Translations under genes and position numbers: made by a program
The notes under the pieces: generated by a model
What the model saw: the letters and a program-made list of their open reading frames with translations, nothing else
The model's database searches: none
What the model was told of the DNA's origin: nothing
Shown: one piece after another, positions 1 to 6,180 of the stretch
How positions within the stretch are numbered: the stretch's first letter is position 1
How the letters are laid out: every line of letters begins with the position of its first letter
Assembly (NCBI GenBank): GCA_900767685.1
Contig: CAAGAB010000225.1
Span: forward strand, 1 to 7,283
DNA from: an uncultured Coprococcus sp.
GTDB taxonomy: Bacteria > Bacillota_A > Clostridia > Lachnospirales > Lachnospiraceae
DNA length: 7,283 bases
Direction: 5' to 3'

Positions 1-933
1 AAAGAGATGGGGATAAATATATTCAACAGGTCAAATAAGGGAATAAGTCTGTCCATAGAGGGCGAGGTCTTCCTCGGCTATGCGAGACAGGTGCTTGAGC
101 AGGCGAAGGTCCTTGAGGACAAATACAAGGGGGACGATGGCGGCAAGAAGAGCTTCTGCGTGTCCACCCAGCATTATTCATTTGCGGTAAATGCATTTGT
201 CGACCTGATAAAGAGATATGGTCAGGATGAGTACGATTTCAGCATAAGGGAGACGCAGACCTACGAGATCATAGAGGATGTCGCCAGGATGAGAAGTGAG
301 ATCGGAATATTGTTCATGAATGATTTCAATGAGAAAGTGCTGAATAAGATCCTCCGCGCAAATGATCTGGAGTTTCATGAACTGTTCGTGGCAAAGCCTC
401 ATGTATTCATAAGCAGAAAGCATCCGCTGGCGAAGAATGATATCATAACAAATGAGGAGCTGGAGGCGTATCCATACCTGTCATTTGAGCAGGGTGAGCA
501 CAATTCATTTTACTTCTCGGAGGAAATATTCTCCACCACAGAGAGAAAGAAGAATATAAGAGTCAGGGACAGGGCGACACTGTTTAATCTGCTGATAGGC
601 CTGAACGGATATACTGTGTGCAGCGGTGTCATAGATGAAAAGCTGAACGGCAAGGATATAATATCGGTGCCGCTGGCGGATGAGAGCGATATGAGGATAG
701 GGTATATCGTCCACAGGAAGGCGATCCTCAGCAGACTTGGAAACACCTATCTCGGTGCGTTGGCAAATTATCTCACGGCTGGCAGTGACGAGCCGGAAGA
801 TTCAGTAAAAATTCCTCAGAGAAAACTTCAGCACAGGGGTCGCTTCAACGAGATGAGGGATGACGGAGAGCCTGCCTGCGGAGATGTGAGGGAGAAGGCG
901 GCGGAACATATGAGAAGGGTTAAAGCCACATAG
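1..933 (+). CDS. LysR-type transcriptional regulator, 5' end cut by the window edge
   Basis: The reading frame is open from base 1, so the true start lies upstream; 310 residues are visible. The first residues (KEMGINIFNRSNKGISLSIEG) match the end of the LysR winged helix, the usual E-x-x-x-G-x-x-L/I-F-x-R...LT-x-x-G pattern, followed by the linker helix (about residues 22-47) and a substrate-binding domain (about 48-260). Roughly 30 N-terminal residues with the recognition helix are missing. The protein runs about 50 residues past the usual LysR end (about 261-310) with a charged, low-hydrophobicity tail, so the full protein would be longer than typical members (about 290-310). It lies immediately before metE, separated by its own terminator. 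A role in methionine or sulphur control, as for MetR in other bacteria, is inferred only from this adjacency. The effector cannot be read from the sequence. Confidence 0.88.
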   Translation, partial: KEMGINIFNRSNKGISLSIEGEVFLGYARQVLEQAKVLEDKYKGDDGGKKSFCVSTQHYSFAVNAFVDLIKRYGQDEYDFSIRETQTYEIIEDVARMRSEIGILFMNDFNEKVLNKILRANDLEFHELFVAKPHVFISRKHPLAKNDIITNEELEAYPYLSFEQGEHNSFYFSEEIFSTTERKKNIRVRDRATLFNLLIGLNGYTVCSGVIDEKLNGKDIISVPLADESDMRIGYIVHRKAILSRLGNTYLGALANYLTAGSDEPEDSVKIPQRKLQHRGRFNEMRDDGEPACGDVREKAAEHMRRVKAT

Positions 934-960
934 CTGACATAGAATAAAAGACATAGAAAT

Positions 961-1003
961 AGCGTGGGTATAGCAAAAAACTATATCCACGCTATATTTT
1001 TAT
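961..1003 (+). terminator. Intrinsic terminator of the LysR gene
   Basis: The arms AGCGTGGGTATAG (961-973) and CTATATCCACGCT (981-993) pair along 13 positions with one G-T wobble, around a CAAAAAA loop; T960-A994 and A959-T995 extend the stem. ATATTTTTAT follows. It lies 27 bases after the LysR stop and ahead of the metE promoter, so the two genes are probably separate transcription units. Confidence 0.85.
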
Positions 1004-1036
1004 GTATTATACAAGCGAACCAGAGCTTCATATAAT
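1003..1036 (+). promoter_or_regulatory. metE promoter with a palindrome over the -35 element
   Basis: The -10 element TATAAT (1031-1036) is a perfect match, and 17 bases upstream TATACA (1008-1013) matches the -35 consensus at 4 of 6 positions. The -35 overlaps the perfect palindrome TGTAT-T-ATACA (1003-1013). The spacer contains a second small inverted repeat, AAGC-N8-GCTT (1013-1028). A weak -35 under a palindrome suits an activator- or repressor-controlled promoter. The leader to the start codon is only about 60 bases, too short for an S-box or T-box riboswitch. Confidence 0.6.
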
Positions 1037-1102
1037 GTCAACAACAAACAAGAAAATAACACTGGTCTATGAGATATGCCAGTGAGTGAGCAGGAGGATA
1101 TG

Positions 1103-3370
1103 ATGAAGACATCGGTTATAGGATTTCCAAGGGTGGGAACATTAAGAGAATTAAAATTTGCATCAGAAAAATATTTCAGACATGAGATAACGGCGCAGGA
1201 GCTTACAGAAACGGCAGCGGATCTCAGACACAGACACTGGATGACACAAGTGGCGGCAGGGATAGATTTTATTCCAGGCAACGATTTCTCATTCTATGAT
1301 ATCGTGCTCGATACAGCAGTTCTTCTAGGCGTTGTGCCAAAGCGCTACACAGAGCTGGGACTGTCAGACCTTGACACTTACTTTACCATGGCGAGGGGAT
1401 ATCAGGGTGAGGCCGGGGATGTGAAGGCTCTTGCCATGAAGAAATGGTTCAATACCAATTATCACTATATCGTTCCGGAGGTGGAGGATGATACAGAGAT
1501 AAGACTTAACAGCGATAAGCTGGTAAATGAGTATGACGAGGCAAAGTCTTACGGCATTACTACAAAGCCTATGGTCACAGGTCCATACACCATGCTTAAG
1601 CTCTGCAGATATGTGGGCACAAAAACGGCAGAAGATTTCGCTGATGCAGTGGCAGATGCGTACAGAGAGCTCATTGCCATATGCTCAGAAAAGGACATAG
1701 AGTGGCTGCAGCTTGATGAGCCGTCACTTGTGAGGGATATGGATGAGGATGACAAAAAGCTTTTCCACAGATTGTATGACAGAATATTTGCAGATGAGGC
1801 GGTCAAGACCAGAATTTTATTGCAGACATATTTCGGGGATGTCCGTGATGTGTATGAGGATATCGTAAATATGCCATTTGCAGGAATAGGACTGGACTTC
1901 CTGGAGGGAAGTCGGACGAGAGAGCTGGTGGACAGATACGGTTTCCCGGAAGATAAGATACTCTTTGCGGGACTGGTAAATGGAAAGAACATATGGAGAA
2001 ACCATTATGACAAAACTCTGAAAACCATAGGAGCACTGCACGATAAAGGTATAAACGTGGTACTTTCTACGTCCTGCTCGCTGCTCCATGTTCCATATAC
2101 ATTAAAGCATGAGACAAAGCTGGCACCAGACTATCTGAAGTATTTTGCATTTGCTGAGGAAAAGCTTACTGAGCTTTCAGAGCTTGCGGCTCTTTCAGAG
2201 AGTCACAGCTATGCGGGGGAGGGTTCATATCAGAACAACTGCCAGCTGTTCGCAGGGGACAGAGACTGTGCAAATGACAGCGTGAAGGAGAGACTCGCAG
2301 CGGTGAAGGATGCTGATTATGTAAGACTTCCGGCGAGAGCCGAGAGACAGGCACTTCAGAAGAAGACATTTGGACTTCCAGAGCTGCCTACTACCACAAT
2401 AGGTTCATTTCCTCAGACAAAGGATGTGAAGTCCTACAGGGCAAAGCGCAGGAAAGGTGAGATATCAGAGCAGGAATATGTGGACTTTGTGAAGGGCAAG
2501 ATAAAGGAGTGCGTGAAGTGGCAGGAGGATATCGGCCTTGATGTGCTGGTTCACGGCGAATACGAGAGAAATGATATGGTGGAATATTTCGGCGAGGCGC
2601 TGGGAGGTTTCCTGTTCACCGAGAAAGCCTGGGTGCAGTCATACGGAACGCGATGCGTAAAGCCGCCTGTGATATGGGGGGACGTATACCGCAAAAAGCC
2701 GATCACAGTTGACTGGTCCGTATACGCTCAGTTGCTCACAGAAGGGATCATGAAGGGGATGCTGACCGGACCTGTGACCATACTCAACTGGTCGTTCCCG
2801 AGAGAGGATATATCTATATCAGAGTCAATATCGCAGATAGCGCTTGCGATCAGAGATGAGGTGCTGGATCTGGAAGCGCATGGCATAAAGATCATACAGA
2901 TAGACGAGGCGGCACTCAGAGAGAAGCTTCCGCTCCGCCGGTCTGACTGGTACACGGAGTACCTTGACTTTGCAATACCTGCATTCCGCCTGACTCACAG
3001 CGGTGTGAGACCTGAGACGCAGATACATACACATATGTGCTACAGTGAATTTACAGATATCATTCCTGCCATAGATGACATGGATGCAGATGTTATCACA
3101 TTTGAGGCATCAAGATCAGACCTTCAGATTCTTGATTCGCTTAGGGAGAATAACTTCGAGACCGAGGTGGGACCAGGCGTATATGATATTCATTCGCCTA
3201 GAGTTCCGTCAGTGGCAGAGATAGTAAGGGCGGCAAATGTCATGCTGTCCAAGATAGGCAGAGACAAGCTGTGGATCAATCCGGACTGCGGCCTTAAGAC
3301 CAGAGGCGTGCCGGAGACAGACGCCAGCCTTAGAAATATGGTGGAGGCTGCCAGACAGCTGAGGAAATAA
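1103..3370 (+). CDS. metE: Cobalamin-independent methionine synthase (5-methyltetrahydropteroyltriglutamate--homocysteine S-methyltransferase)
   Basis: MetE makes methionine in the cytoplasm by moving a methyl group from 5-methyltetrahydrofolate polyglutamate to homocysteine, using zinc and no cobalamin. The start at 1103 is chosen because AGGAGG (1092-1097) lies 5 bases before it. ATG 1076 would place this site inside the gene, and ATG 1100 is only 2 bases away from it. This gives 755 residues; E. coli MetE has 753. The N-terminal barrel opens with GFPRVG and the C-terminal catalytic barrel with TTTIGSFPQT. Zinc ligands are H644 and C646 (HTHMCYSEF), E668 (TFEAS) and C729 (NPDCGLKTR), each three positions after E. 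coli H641/C643/E665/C726. Homocysteine contacts are I433-S435, E486 and D601, and the proton donor is H697 (DIHSP). One oddity is IDEAALRE around 601-608, where the family normally has IDEPALRE. The gene appears intact. Confidence 0.97.
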   Translation: MKTSVIGFPRVGTLRELKFASEKYFRHEITAQELTETAADLRHRHWMTQVAAGIDFIPGNDFSFYDIVLDTAVLLGVVPKRYTELGLSDLDTYFTMARGYQGEAGDVKALAMKKWFNTNYHYIVPEVEDDTEIRLNSDKLVNEYDEAKSYGITTKPMVTGPYTMLKLCRYVGTKTAEDFADAVADAYRELIAICSEKDIEWLQLDEPSLVRDMDEDDKKLFHRLYDRIFADEAVKTRILLQTYFGDVRDVYEDIVNMPFAGIGLDFLEGSRTRELVDRYGFPEDKILFAGLVNGKNIWRNHYDKTLKTIGALHDKGINVVLSTSCSLLHVPYTLKHETKLAPDYLKYFAFAEEKLTELSELAALSESHSYAGEGSYQNNCQLFAGDRDCANDSVKERLAAVKDADYVRLPARAERQALQKKTFGLPELPTTTIGSFPQTKDVKSYRAKRRKGEISEQEYVDFVKGKIKECVKWQEDIGLDVLVHGEYERNDMVEYFGEALGGFLFTEKAWVQSYGTRCVKPPVIWGDVYRKKPITVDWSVYAQLLTEGIMKGMLTGPVTILNWSFPREDISISESISQIALAIRDEVLDLEAHGIKIIQIDEAALREKLPLRRSDWYTEYLDFAIPAFRLTHSGVRPETQIHTHMCYSEFTDIIPAIDDMDADVITFEASRSDLQILDSLRENNFETEVGPGVYDIHSPRVPSVAEIVRAANVMLSKIGRDKLWINPDCGLKTRGVPETDASLRNMVEAARQLRK

Positions 3371-3404
3371 TAAAATTCTCCAATTTGGAGAGTTTGCCCT
3401 AAAG

Positions 3405-3512
3405 TATAGACAAGACCGGACGGAGGTGTTACAATCCGTTCAAAGCATACATTATTGGTCTGGGCGAAAGCTCTTTGGATCACCGAAGGCGGGAAGAAAT
3501 TCCCGCCATTTT
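3405..3512 (+). ncRNA. Candidate small structured RNA (or highly structured metE 3' end)
   Basis: Stems follow one another with few unpaired bases. AGACC (3413-3417) pairs with GGTCT (3457-3461) and encloses GGACGGA (3418-3424)/TCCGTTC (3435-3441) with a 10-base loop. Next come GGGC-GAAA-GCTC (3462-3473), a GNRA-capped hairpin, and TTTGG (3474-3478)/CCGAA (3483-3487) with an ATCA loop, then the terminator at 3488. A possible -10 hexamer TATAGA (3405-3410) would start an RNA of about 95 bases near 3417, but its -35 is poor. A small TCTCCA/TGGAGA hairpin (3377-3391) lies between it and the metE stop. I do not recognise an RNA family. It could equally be the processed tail of the metE transcript. 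Confidence 0.35.
3488..3512 (+). terminator. Strong intrinsic terminator downstream of metE
   Basis: GGCGGGAA (3488-3495) and TTCCCGCC (3500-3507) form a perfect 8-bp GC-rich stem on a GAAA loop, followed by ATTTTC. It closes the metE transcript or the candidate small RNA before the toxin-antitoxin promoter. Confidence 0.85.
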
Positions 3513-3539
3513 CAGTATATGGGGATAGCTTACTGAAAA
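3509..3539 (+). repeat. Inverted repeat upstream of the abiE promoter, candidate AbiEi operator 1
   Basis: TTTTCAGTA (3509-3517) and TACTGAAAA (3531-3539) are perfect 9-bp inverted arms with a 13-base spacer. The repeat ends 4 bases before the -35 element. The core half-site TTCAGTA differs only by two transitions from the half-site of the second repeat (TTCGGCA, 3582-3588). AbiEi antitoxins are known to repress their own promoter by binding inverted repeats, so an operator role is inferred. The left arm overlaps the T-tract of the preceding terminator. Confidence 0.55.
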
Positions 3540-3543
3540 ATCA

Positions 3544-3571
3544 TTGACAACTTGAAAAAACTAATTATAAT
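3544..3571 (+). promoter_or_regulatory. abiE promoter, perfect sigma-70/sigma-A consensus
   Basis: TTGACA (3544-3549) and TATAAT (3566-3571) both match the consensus exactly with a 16-base spacer. Transcription should begin near 3578, about 80 bases before abiEi. Such a strong promoter normally needs a repressor, which fits the two flanking inverted repeats and an autoregulating antitoxin. Confidence 0.85.
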
Positions 3572-3581
3572 TTAAATAAAA

Positions 3582-3606
3582 TTCGGCAAAAGGAATAAAT
3601 GCCGAA
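3582..3606 (+). repeat. Inverted repeat downstream of the abiE promoter, candidate AbiEi operator 2
   Basis: TTCGGCA (3582-3588) and TGCCGAA (3600-3606) are perfect 7-bp inverted arms around an 11-base spacer, starting just after the expected transcription start. As DNA it matches the half-site pattern TTCRGYA of the repeat at 3509-3539. As RNA it would form a hairpin with AAAGGA, a ribosome-binding-like sequence, in the loop. Confidence 0.55.
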
Positions 3607-3657
3607 AAAAATGAAAATGTCACGGATTTGAATATACAGGAGTTGAGGTGAGGGAAA

Positions 3658-4245
3658 ATGGACAATATGGAACAAATTTCCAATAAACAAATGATTTTTT
3701 CGATTCAAGAGTTAAAAGATAAAGGGTTATCGTATTATAAAATCAATCAGATGGTTGATCAGGGGATATTGATTAAACTGAATAAAAAATATTATGAAAA
3801 TGCAAAGTTTGATGGTGAGGAATCGGATTTCTACTATGCCTATGCATTTGTGCCATCTGGAGTGGTTTGTTTGTTAAGTGCAGCCGTGTATTATAATCTG
3901 TCTACTTATCGTCCGAATGCAATTGATGTAGCAATTCCAAGAAAAGCAAAGGTATCAACACTACCAGATTGGCCGGAATTGAATGTATGCTATTTTACAG
4001 ATGACCGATTTGATGTTGGCATCGAGACCATAGAGAATGGAAATAACAGATTTCGTATATATAATATTGAGAAAACTGTTGTTGATATCGTTTCCTACAG
4101 GGAAAAAATCGGAATTGAAGAAACGAAAGAAGTCCTTACAACATATCTGAATCGAAGTGACCGTAATCTGAATAGACTAATCAGATATGCGGAGATGCTC
4201 AAATGCGGGGATGTAATGAAAACATATCTGGAGGTTTTGGTATGA
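3658..4245 (+). CDS. abiEi: AbiEi family antitoxin of a type IV toxin-antitoxin system
   Basis: AbiEi is a cytoplasmic DNA-binding antitoxin that counters the nucleotidyltransferase toxin AbiEii without forming a stable complex with it, and represses the operon. The 195-residue protein has an N-terminal winged-helix region (about 10-47: ELKDKGLSYYKINQMVDQG, then YY) and the typical C-terminal domain: GVVCLLSAAVYYNLS (68-82), IPR (93-95) and RIYNIEKTVVDIV (133-145). The length is normal for the short AbiEi_4-type members. GAGGTGA (3645-3651) lies 6 bases before the ATG. The stop overlaps the abiEii start as ATGA (4242-4245), so the two are translationally coupled. Base composition is AT-rich compared with metE (15 of 60 G/C at 3661-3720 against 30 of 60 at 2521-2580), which suggests acquisition by transfer. 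The gene appears intact although its toxin partner is broken. Confidence 0.9.
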   Translation: MDNMEQISNKQMIFSIQELKDKGLSYYKINQMVDQGILIKLNKKYYENAKFDGEESDFYYAYAFVPSGVVCLLSAAVYYNLSTYRPNAIDVAIPRKAKVSTLPDWPELNVCYFTDDRFDVGIETIENGNNRFRIYNIEKTVVDIVSYREKIGIEETKEVLTTYLNRSDRNLNRLIRYAEMLKCGDVMKTYLEVLV

Positions 4246-5047
4246 TAAAAGCTATATCCGTAAAGGATAGATTAAAGAAACAGGCAATAGAAGATGGAAA
4301 GACTATGCAGGATAAGCTGATCACATATGGTTTGGAGAGTACGCTCGTGCAACATTGGATATTGATCTTTTGGCACAACGTATTCCAAATGATGCAGAAG
4401 AAATGAAGAAAGTATTTAATGATATTTTTTCTATAGAGTGCGATGATGCATTGAGATTTGATTTAAATACGCTTAAAGTTATCAATATAACTGAATTCAA
4501 AAAATATCATGGAGTAAATATAACCATTATGGGATATCTGGATAGAACTAAGGTTCCGATATCAATAGATATCGGTTTTGGAGATGTGGTGTATCCTGAA
4601 AGAATAAAAATGGAGTTCCCGGTTTTGCTGGGGATGGAGGTTCCGGAGATATATGCCTATTCCATCTATTCCGTTATAGCAGAAAAGTTTGAGGCTTTTG
4701 TTTCCCTGGGTCTTGCAAACAGTAGATATAAGGATTTCTATGATATCTATGTCTTGGCTGAGAGATATGATCTTAATGGTAAGGAATTAAAGAAGGCGAT
4801 TGAAGAGACGTTTAACCATCGTGGGACTTGTTTTGGTGATATAGCAGCTTTTGATGATGTTTTTACCAAGGATGTGACAAGGCAGGGAAGATGGAAAGCC
4901 TTTATCAAGAAGAAAGCACTGGTAAAGGTTGATTTTGAAGAAACTATGCAACTGTTAAAAGAATTACTGTTGCCAATCGTGGATTCAATTCATAACGATA
5001 ATTCATTTGAGCATACATGGAGTAAAGAGACAAAAAGTTGGATGTAA
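4242..5047 (+). pseudogene. abiEii: AbiEii/AbiGii nucleotidyltransferase toxin, inactivated by an out-of-frame internal deletion
   Basis: AbiEii toxins are GTP-using nucleotidyltransferases of the DNA polymerase beta fold that cause growth arrest and phage abortive infection. The ATG at 4242 opens the usual N-terminus (MIKAISVKDRLKKQA...ITYGLE, 32 residues), then the frame is lost and a stop occurs at 4404-4406. From about 4338 the rest of the toxin continues in another frame: YARATLDIDLLAQ (DID at 4358-4366), TEFKKYHGVN, KVPISIDIGFGD, AEKFEAFVSLG and SRYKDFYDIY, with a stop at 5045-5047. Intact relatives carry roughly 25-35 residues between GLE and YARAT, including the GG/GS motif of the active site; that size is from memory of the family. 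The short GAG repeats at the junction could be deletion ends. The longer downstream frame could be read from TTG 4355 but has no ribosome site and would lack the GG motif. A nontoxic remnant is most likely. Confidence 0.85.
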
Positions 5048-5063
5048 ATATAAAATTCGTAGT

Positions 5064-5098
5064 AAGGATTGTGTAAAGATACATGGTCCTTTTATTTT
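5064..5098 (+). terminator. Terminator of the abiE module
   Basis: AAGGA (5064-5068) pairs with TCCTT (5087-5091), and TGTGT (5070-5074) pairs with ATACA (5079-5083) around an AAAG loop, followed by TTATTTT. It lies 16 bases after the toxin stop. The stem is interrupted and AT-rich, so efficiency is uncertain. Confidence 0.55.
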
Positions 5099-5221
5099 GC
5101 AAAGAAAATAACCCTCGAAACAGATTCACCCCCATACCCACATCACCCACAAACCGCATAAATACAACAAAAACAGCCATATTCATACTGCGCTCTCGTT
5201 TGACAAAAAGCAAAAAAGAAA

Positions 5222-5250
5222 TTGACAGAGAAATGGGGGTAGTCTATATT
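5222..5250 (+). promoter_or_regulatory. Promoter of the DtxR-like operon
   Basis: TTGACA (5222-5227), a 17-base spacer and TATATT (5245-5250) make a near-consensus promoter with a start near 5257. A second TTGACA (5200-5205) lies 22 bases upstream without a good -10. The rest of 5099-5221 is A/C-rich and shows nothing else that I can support. Confidence 0.8.
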
Positions 5251-5257
5251 AACATGT

Positions 5258-5275
5258 GGTTAGCTAGGACTAACT
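5258..5275 (+). promoter_or_regulatory. Candidate operator at the start site of the DtxR-like operon
   Basis: GTTAG (5259-5263) and CTAAC (5270-5274) are perfect inverted arms separated by CTAGGA, with an outer G/T pair. The repeat covers the expected +1, a position where a bound repressor blocks transcription. GGTTAG is also the half-site of the DtxR/IdeR box, but there the halves are one base apart, not six. Self-regulation by the product of the next gene is inferred. Confidence 0.4.
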
Positions 5276-5320
5276 GTGCATGACATTACTGACGGAAGAT
5301 GTGAAAGGAGGCCGGTGCTT

Positions 5321-6178
5321 ATGACAGACGACGAGAAAGCCGAACCAGGCTTTCGCGGAGAGATTGGCAATAATCTCTATTATTCCAGGGAGGAACAGGA
5401 GGAGGACATCCTCGAGACAGTGTACTCCTGGTGGAAGGAGGGCAGTCAGGTTACTATACCGCGCATATGTGTGGAATTTGATCTGACAAAGAGAGAGGTA
5501 ACCTACTACGTAAAACAAATGACAAAGCATGGATATCTGCGGGATACAGAAAACGGAGACATCGAGCTTACAGCATTTGGCAAGGCAGAGGGTGCAGAAT
5601 GCCTCAGAAGACACCGGCACCTCACACATTTTCTGCAGATGATATGCGGAATAGACAGAGATCAGGCAGAGGAAAATGCGTGCAGGATGGAGCATGTGGT
5701 GAGCGGCGAGGTCATGCACGGAATCTGCGATTTTATAAGGTACGGAGATACATATGACAGGACGGTAAAGGGCGCAAATCTGAGGAGCTTTTACGATGAG
5801 GGCAGCTACACGTTCTGCATGGGAATCTACGAAACCGAGAAGAGGTATCCGAGGGTTCTGGCAAAGGAGAACTCCGAGATCTCAGACAGTGTGCTGCTGA
5901 CGGTCGGCAATGAGGAAAGTGATTTCTATCTTCAGGAGCTGCAGACCGGTGAAGGGCAGGACAGGTCATATGACAGGGTTCTGGTAAAATGCGGGTCGGA
6001 CTGGAGAGAGCTCCAAATGACCGACAAAGGTATAAAGCTCCCGACAGAGGCATTCACATTCATGTTCAGCCCGCAGAAGGTGGTCACGGAAGGGTTCTGT
6101 ATCCTTGCGTTCTGCAAAGGAGAACAGGCAGAGCCGGAAGAAGGCTGCTACAGAGAGCTGAATGTGCATTTATGGTAG
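5321..6178 (+). CDS. DtxR/MntR-like metal-dependent regulator with an unrecognised C-terminal domain
   Basis: The ATG at 5321 is preferred: AAAGGAGG (5304-5311) lies 9 bases upstream, while the in-frame GTG 5276 sits inside the operator region. Of 285 residues, 24-80 form the winged helix (recognition region TKREVTYYVKQMTKHGYL, 56-73) and about 88-142 the dimerisation and metal domain (HRHLTHFLQMICG, then ACRMEHVVSGEV). Aligned by eye with MntR, D29 and E32 match its D8 and E11, H98 matches H77, and E124-H125 match E102-H103. C121 replaces E99, as in DtxR (C102). An Fe2+- or Mn2+-responsive repressor is therefore likely. Residues 143-285 are not the SH3-like FeoA domain of DtxR. This part contains a KGIKLPTEAFTF stretch (236-247) also found in the next gene product, and I do not recognise it. 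The gene is first in a two-gene operon; its targets are unknown. Confidence 0.8.
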   Translation: MTDDEKAEPGFRGEIGNNLYYSREEQEEDILETVYSWWKEGSQVTIPRICVEFDLTKREVTYYVKQMTKHGYLRDTENGDIELTAFGKAEGAECLRRHRHLTHFLQMICGIDRDQAEENACRMEHVVSGEVMHGICDFIRYGDTYDRTVKGANLRSFYDEGSYTFCMGIYETEKRYPRVLAKENSEISDSVLLTVGNEESDFYLQELQTGEGQDRSYDRVLVKCGSDWRELQMTDKGIKLPTEAFTFMFSPQKVVTEGFCILAFCKGEQAEPEEGCYRELNVHLW

Positions 6179-6180
6179 AT

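Noticed and set aside
1004..1091. SAM riboswitch or T-box leader ahead of metE
   Set aside because: Only about 60 bases separate the likely start site from the gene, and no conserved riboswitch core or antiterminator motif is present.
1076..1102. Earlier MetE start at 1076, adding nine residues, or ATG at 1100
   Set aside because: The ribosome site AGGAGG (1092-1097) would lie inside the gene for 1076 and only 2 bases before 1100. ATG 1103 has a 5-base spacing and gives the family length.
1549..1992. Minus-strand ORF of 147 codons inside metE
   Set aside because: It is a Ser-rich shadow of the metE coding strand with no supporting features.
3411..3512. Resemblance of ACCGGACGGAGG and similar words to guanidine-III or cobalamin riboswitch fragments
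   Set aside because: Only short words match; the remaining conserved parts are absent and a terminator lies ahead of the next promoter, so no named riboswitch is claimed.
4944..5213. Minus-strand ORF of 89 codons with hydrophobic residues
   Set aside because: It overlaps the conserved 3' end of abiEii and the terminator, has no ribosome binding site that I can see, and its Phe/Val-rich sequence is what AT/A-C-rich DNA yields when read backwards.
5258..5275. Canonical DtxR/IdeR box
   Set aside because: Only one half-site can be aligned to the 19-bp consensus; the second half is displaced by five bases.
5276..5320. GTG start at 5276 for the DtxR-like protein
   Set aside because: It lies at the edge of the operator, close to the predicted transcription start; AAAGGAGG at 5304-5311 serves ATG 5321.
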